Positions 61,304 to 64,000 of a stretch of DNA of 64,000 bases are shown piece after piece (positions within the stretch are counted from its first letter, which is position 1; the number at the start of each line of letters is the position of its first letter). This DNA is from DATJGR01 sp963787045 (GTDB taxonomy: Bacteria; Pseudomonadota; Gammaproteobacteria; Pseudomonadales; Azotimanducaceae), in contig CAWBBR010000025.1 of NCBI GenBank assembly GCA_963787045.1, forward strand, positions 186,001 to 250,000, given 5' to 3'. The notes under the pieces were generated by a model. The model saw nothing but the letters and a program-made list of their open reading frames with translations. It was not told where the DNA came from and made no database searches. Made by a program: the position numbers and the translations under genes.

Positions 61304-61924
61304 TCAGTCCGGACGTCGCATTTCGTAGATCGCTGCGACGTTCGTGTAGTCGTGATAGCCGAGGCGCGCAACTTGCCCGAGCGCGATCGAATCGATCCGA
61401 CCGTTGCTGCCGATGAGCGCGTCGTCGATGTACACGCCGACGACTTCGCCGAGCACGAGATGGCTGCCGCGGCCGTCCGTTCCGGGCGGCAGCGCGACGA
61501 TGTCGAACACGCGGCATTCGAGCGCGGCGCGTGCTTCTCCGACGCGCGGCGTGCGCACGTATTTCGACGCAACGGCGGTGAGGCCCGCCGCGATCAGCTC
61601 GTTCTCGCCGTACGGCAGCTGTCGCGACGTTTCGTTCATCGGCAGTGCCAGATCGGCCGACACGATGCTGGCGGTGAATTCCGGCACCGCCTCGACGTTG
61701 CGCAGCGTGTCTTTGCTGCCGCCGTTCGCGTGCGCGTTCGGCGCGAAGCCCACGATCGGCGGGTCTGACGAGAACGCGTTGAAGTACGAGAACGGCGCGA
61801 GGTTGAGGCGACCTTCGCGATCGATCGACGTGATCCAGCCGATCGGTCGCGGCGCAACGAGCGCGTTGAGGGGATTGAATCGCAGCGGCGCCGGCTTCAG
61901 GTCGATGCGCGGATCGTAATGCAT
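61304..61924 (-). CDS. Flavin reductase-like (split-barrel) protein
   Basis: A 206-residue protein of the flavin reductase / DIM6-NTAB family. RPIGWITSIDREGRLNLAPFSYFNAFSSDPP is the characteristic FMN-binding core; the later GEVVGVYIDDALI strand is also typical. Such proteins reduce flavin for a partner oxygenase or carry bound FMN. It stops 2 bases before the MarR start and begins 1 base after the DapA-family gene, so is firmly in the leftward operon. Confidence 0.92.
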   Translation of the reverse strand: MHYDPRIDLKPAPLRFNPLNALVAPRPIGWITSIDREGRLNLAPFSYFNAFSSDPPIVGFAPNAHANGGSKDTLRNVEAVPEFTASIVSADLALPMNETSRQLPYGENELIAAGLTAVASKYVRTPRVGEARAALECRVFDIVALPPGTDGRGSHLVLGEVVGVYIDDALIGSNGRIDSIALGQVARLGYHDYTNVAAIYEMRRPD

Positions 61925-61925
61925 G

Positions 61926-62831
61926 CTAGTCGCGCAGCAGACCTGTCGAACGCAACAGCGCGTCGAGACGGCGTTCGAGCTCGGGCGTGGCCGGCACCAT
62001 CGGCAGCCGGTGTTCGTTGTTCGGCAGTATGCCGAGACGCTTCGCCATGTACTTGATCGGTATCGGATTGGTATCCCAGAAGACGGCGCGGTTCAGTTCG
62101 AGCAGTTCGTAGTGCGCGCGGCGGCCCGCTTCGAGATCGCCGGACGCGGTCGTTTCATAGAGGCGCGCCACAGGCCCGGGTACCAGATTGCCGACCGCGT
62201 TCATCAGGCCGCACGCGCCGAGCGCCAGCATCGGAAAGCTGAGTTCCTCGAGCCCGACGAAGATACGGAAATCCGCGCCGAGGCGCGCGAGACAGTCGGA
62301 GACGAACGCGAGATCGGTGGACGCGTGCTTCATGCCGACCAGCGTCGGCACGCGCTCGGCGATTTCGACCAGCGTCGGCAACTCGATGTTCACCGCCGCG
62401 CGCCCCGGGATGTGATAGATCATCAACGGGAGGTCGCTGCGCGCACCGAGCGCGGCGTAATACTCGACGAGACCGCGTTGCGGCGGACGGATGTAATAAG
62501 GGGTGACGATCAGCAGTGCGTCGACACCGGCCTTGGCGGCGAAGTCGGTGAGCGCCTGCGACTCGGCGAACGATTGCGATCCGGTGGCGGCGACGATCTG
62601 CGTGCGGCCGTTCGCCGCTTCGATGGCCGTCTGGACGAGGCGATTGCGCTCGTCCACCGTCAACGTGCTCGGTTCGGCCGACGTGCCGTTCACCAGAATG
62701 CCGTGGCCGCCCTCGGCGATGTGCCGCTCTACCAACGAGGCGTACGTGGCGTAGTCGACGTCACCGTTGCGGAACGGCGTGATCAGCGGCGTGATCGAAC
62801 CGCGGAGCGCCTCAGTATCGAGCTTCAGCAT
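61926..62831 (-). CDS. DapA-family aldolase/dehydratase
   Basis: A 301-residue TIM barrel of the DHDPS/NAL family. The Schiff-base Lys168 is in LVGMKHASTD, Tyr139 in MIYHIPGR and the substrate-site loop is NGTSAE (48-53), with Ser where lysine-biosynthesis DapA has a second Thr. That loop and the operon context favour a catabolic aldolase, for example for keto-acids from ring cleavage, over lysine synthesis. The start ATG follows the cupin stop by 7 bases. Confidence 0.88.
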   Translation of the reverse strand: MLKLDTEALRGSITPLITPFRNGDVDYATYASLVERHIAEGGHGILVNGTSAEPSTLTVDERNRLVQTAIEAANGRTQIVAATGSQSFAESQALTDFAAKAGVDALLIVTPYYIRPPQRGLVEYYAALGARSDLPLMIYHIPGRAAVNIELPTLVEIAERVPTLVGMKHASTDLAFVSDCLARLGADFRIFVGLEELSFPMLALGACGLMNAVGNLVPGPVARLYETTASGDLEAGRRAHYELLELNRAVFWDTNPIPIKYMAKRLGILPNNEHRLPMVPATPELERRLDALLRSTGLLRD

Positions 62832-62838
62832 CCCGGCG

Positions 62839-63931
62839 CTAGCCGCGATTCGTGGCGAAGCCGGGATCGGTGCCGAGGATGCGCCCGCGGCTGGTCGAGG
62901 TTCTCCTGCCACAACAGCGACTCCATGTAGATGTTCAGCGGCTGGTCCTGAATGGTCAGCTCGTACACGCTCGATTCGTCGTTCGACGCGTGATTGTGCA
63001 CGGCCCAGCCCGGCGCCGAGACCATCAGATCGCCGGCGGCCCATTCGTAGCGCTTGCCCTCGACGCGGCTGTAGCCGGACCCGTGGAAGTAGTAGTTGAT
63101 CGCCGACGATACGTGGCGGTGCGGCCGGTCGACGATGCTCGGCGGACGGATCGTCATCGTCGCGAAGAAGTTCGGCGTGGTGCCGTTGAAGCGCTCGGTT
63201 TTCGTGTTGTAGAGCAGATACAGACGCCGTCCGACGTACTGCGCGCCGAGCGCCTCGAGCTTGTCGAGGTTGGCTTTCACCGTCTGCCATGGCCAGTGCA
63301 GCACGGTCGACGGCACCGGCGTCGGGTTGATGAGCGTTTCGTACGGCATCAGCGCGGCGCCGTCGTCGCCGATCTGGAACGTCGGCAGATGCATCGGCTT
63401 CGCCCTTTCGACATGCTCCTTCTGACGAGCCGGTTGAGGGTCTTCCTCGATCAGGTGCACGCGCATCATCTCGAGCAGCGCCGCGTTCGAATACGTCAAA
63501 CGGACGTGCAGCTCGTTCGAATCGTTCACGTGCCGGTACGTCGCGTACGACGGATGGTTCCATACGTCGTACTGCTGGAACTCGATCGTGCGGTCGCCGA
63601 CCAGCGTGGTGCCGCGGCCGCGGATGCAGAAGTTCACCTGCGTGGAGTTGTGGCGGATCGGCACCGTCTGTTCGCCGGGCTTCAGCACTTCGAGCGCGAC
63701 CTGTACGCCAGGCGTGAGACCACGGCCGGGATCCGGCGCATTCGGATGCACGAACAGCGCGGTGCGGCGTCCGTTGGCCGGCCGCGGCAGGTCGGCGAGC
63801 CGTTCGATCTCGCGATCGATATCGGCGCGCTTGATCAGTACCGGCGGCCAGTCGCGCGCCGGCTTCGCGCGTTCCGGATCGCAATGCGGCGGCGGAGCGC
63901 CGTCGACGATCAACACGTCGGGTCGATTCAT
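62839..63931 (-). CDS. Gentisate 1,2-dioxygenase-like double cupin (one frameshift near the end)
   Basis: About 363 residues with two cupin domains. Metal-site motifs are seen at RHNSTQVNFCIRG and PHRHVSSAINYYFHGSG, and SAPGWAVHNHAS gives the later His. Gentisate dioxygenases cleave between C1 and C2 of gentisate with Fe(II). The tail is in another frame after about 62890, where bridging one base gives GTDPGFATNRG and a stop at 62839-62841. I prefer the ATG at 63931; an ATG 45 bases earlier lacks an SD. A GATAAT at 63983-63988 could be the -10 box, with the -35 outside the window. Confidence 0.85.
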
Positions 63932-64000
63932 GATCAGCCCCTGCGAAGTGCGCGCGGCATTGAAAAGCTTTGGCATAAAAGTATTATCGGTCGACCCAGC

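Noticed and set aside
61926..62831. Lysine-biosynthesis dapA
   Set aside because: The substrate loop is NGTSAE rather than the Thr-Thr form and the operon is catabolic, so I name only the family.

Overview
This is a 64 kb stretch of high-GC bacterial chromosome, densely coding, with many ATGA/GTGA stop-start overlaps. The gene families (MlaFED-type lipid transport with a PqiC-like lipoprotein, UppP, ECF41 sigma factor, CsoR-type metal repressor, many soil-type oxidoreductases) and good Shine-Dalgarno sites suggest a proteobacterium, probably a gamma- or betaproteobacterium with a broad catabolic repertoire. I see no phage, insertion sequence, CRISPR array, tRNA or rRNA. Most segments read cleanly. 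Clusters around 28-29, 36-43, 46-47, 52.7-56, 57.5 and 59.9-63 kb carry frequent single-base indels (mostly +1 where I could resolve them) inside otherwise conserved genes. I read these as draft-assembly errors and annotate the genes as intact but frameshifted.

Layout. 0-3 kb: a Tyr-rich lipoprotein running off the left edge and an epoxide hydrolase. 3-7.7 kb: a five-gene catabolic operon (MBL-fold protein, FAD monooxygenase, DUF2783, fumarylacetoacetase-family hydrolase, PhyH dioxygenase). 7.8-9.3 kb: a membrane protein and a luciferase-like oxidoreductase. 9.4-14 kb: a sugar or polyol operon (xylose-isomerase-like TIM barrel, two Gfo/Idh/MocA dehydrogenases, nitroreductase, ThuA-like). 14-15 kb: a Fur-box-controlled flavoprotein. 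14.9-18.4 kb: an MCE/Mla lipid transporter. 18.5-22.4 kb: a secreted protein plus a deacetylase / DegT aminotransferase / glycerol-1-phosphate-dehydrogenase-like cassette suggestive of amino-sugar or aminocyclitol synthesis. 22.4-24.4 kb: a metal-efflux unit with its repressor and operator. 24.6-27.7 kb: uppP and a biotin/DMSO-reductase-like molybdoenzyme. 27.7-30.3 kb: a repeat-rich secreted protein and a gene-free kilobase holding a perfect CRP-type site.

30.3-33.7 kb: two short-chain dehydrogenases facing each other across a pair of unusual palindromic repeats; the leftward one belongs to an ECF41 operon (CMD protein, sigma factor, SDR) with a recognisable ECF41 promoter. 34-42.1 kb: two adjacent large hybrid sensor kinases, the first with eleven tandem 92-residue HAMP units. 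42.2-52.3 kb: acyl-CoA metabolism (thiolase, three-gene crotonase/VOC operon, acyl-CoA ligase), an ACMSD-like amidohydrolase, a GNAT protein, an alpha/beta hydrolase and a Rieske oxygenase. 52.5-56.1 kb: a stand-alone EF-G and a sodium:solute symporter. 56.1-59.8 kb: epimerase, alpha/beta hydrolase, crotonase, small membrane-anchored protein. 59.8-64 kb: a leftward operon of gentisate-dioxygenase-like cupin, DapA-family aldolase, flavin reductase, MarR regulator and a MetE-core protein.

The overall impression is a series of small, independently controlled catabolic and envelope operons. Their substrates are mostly not predictable from sequence alone.
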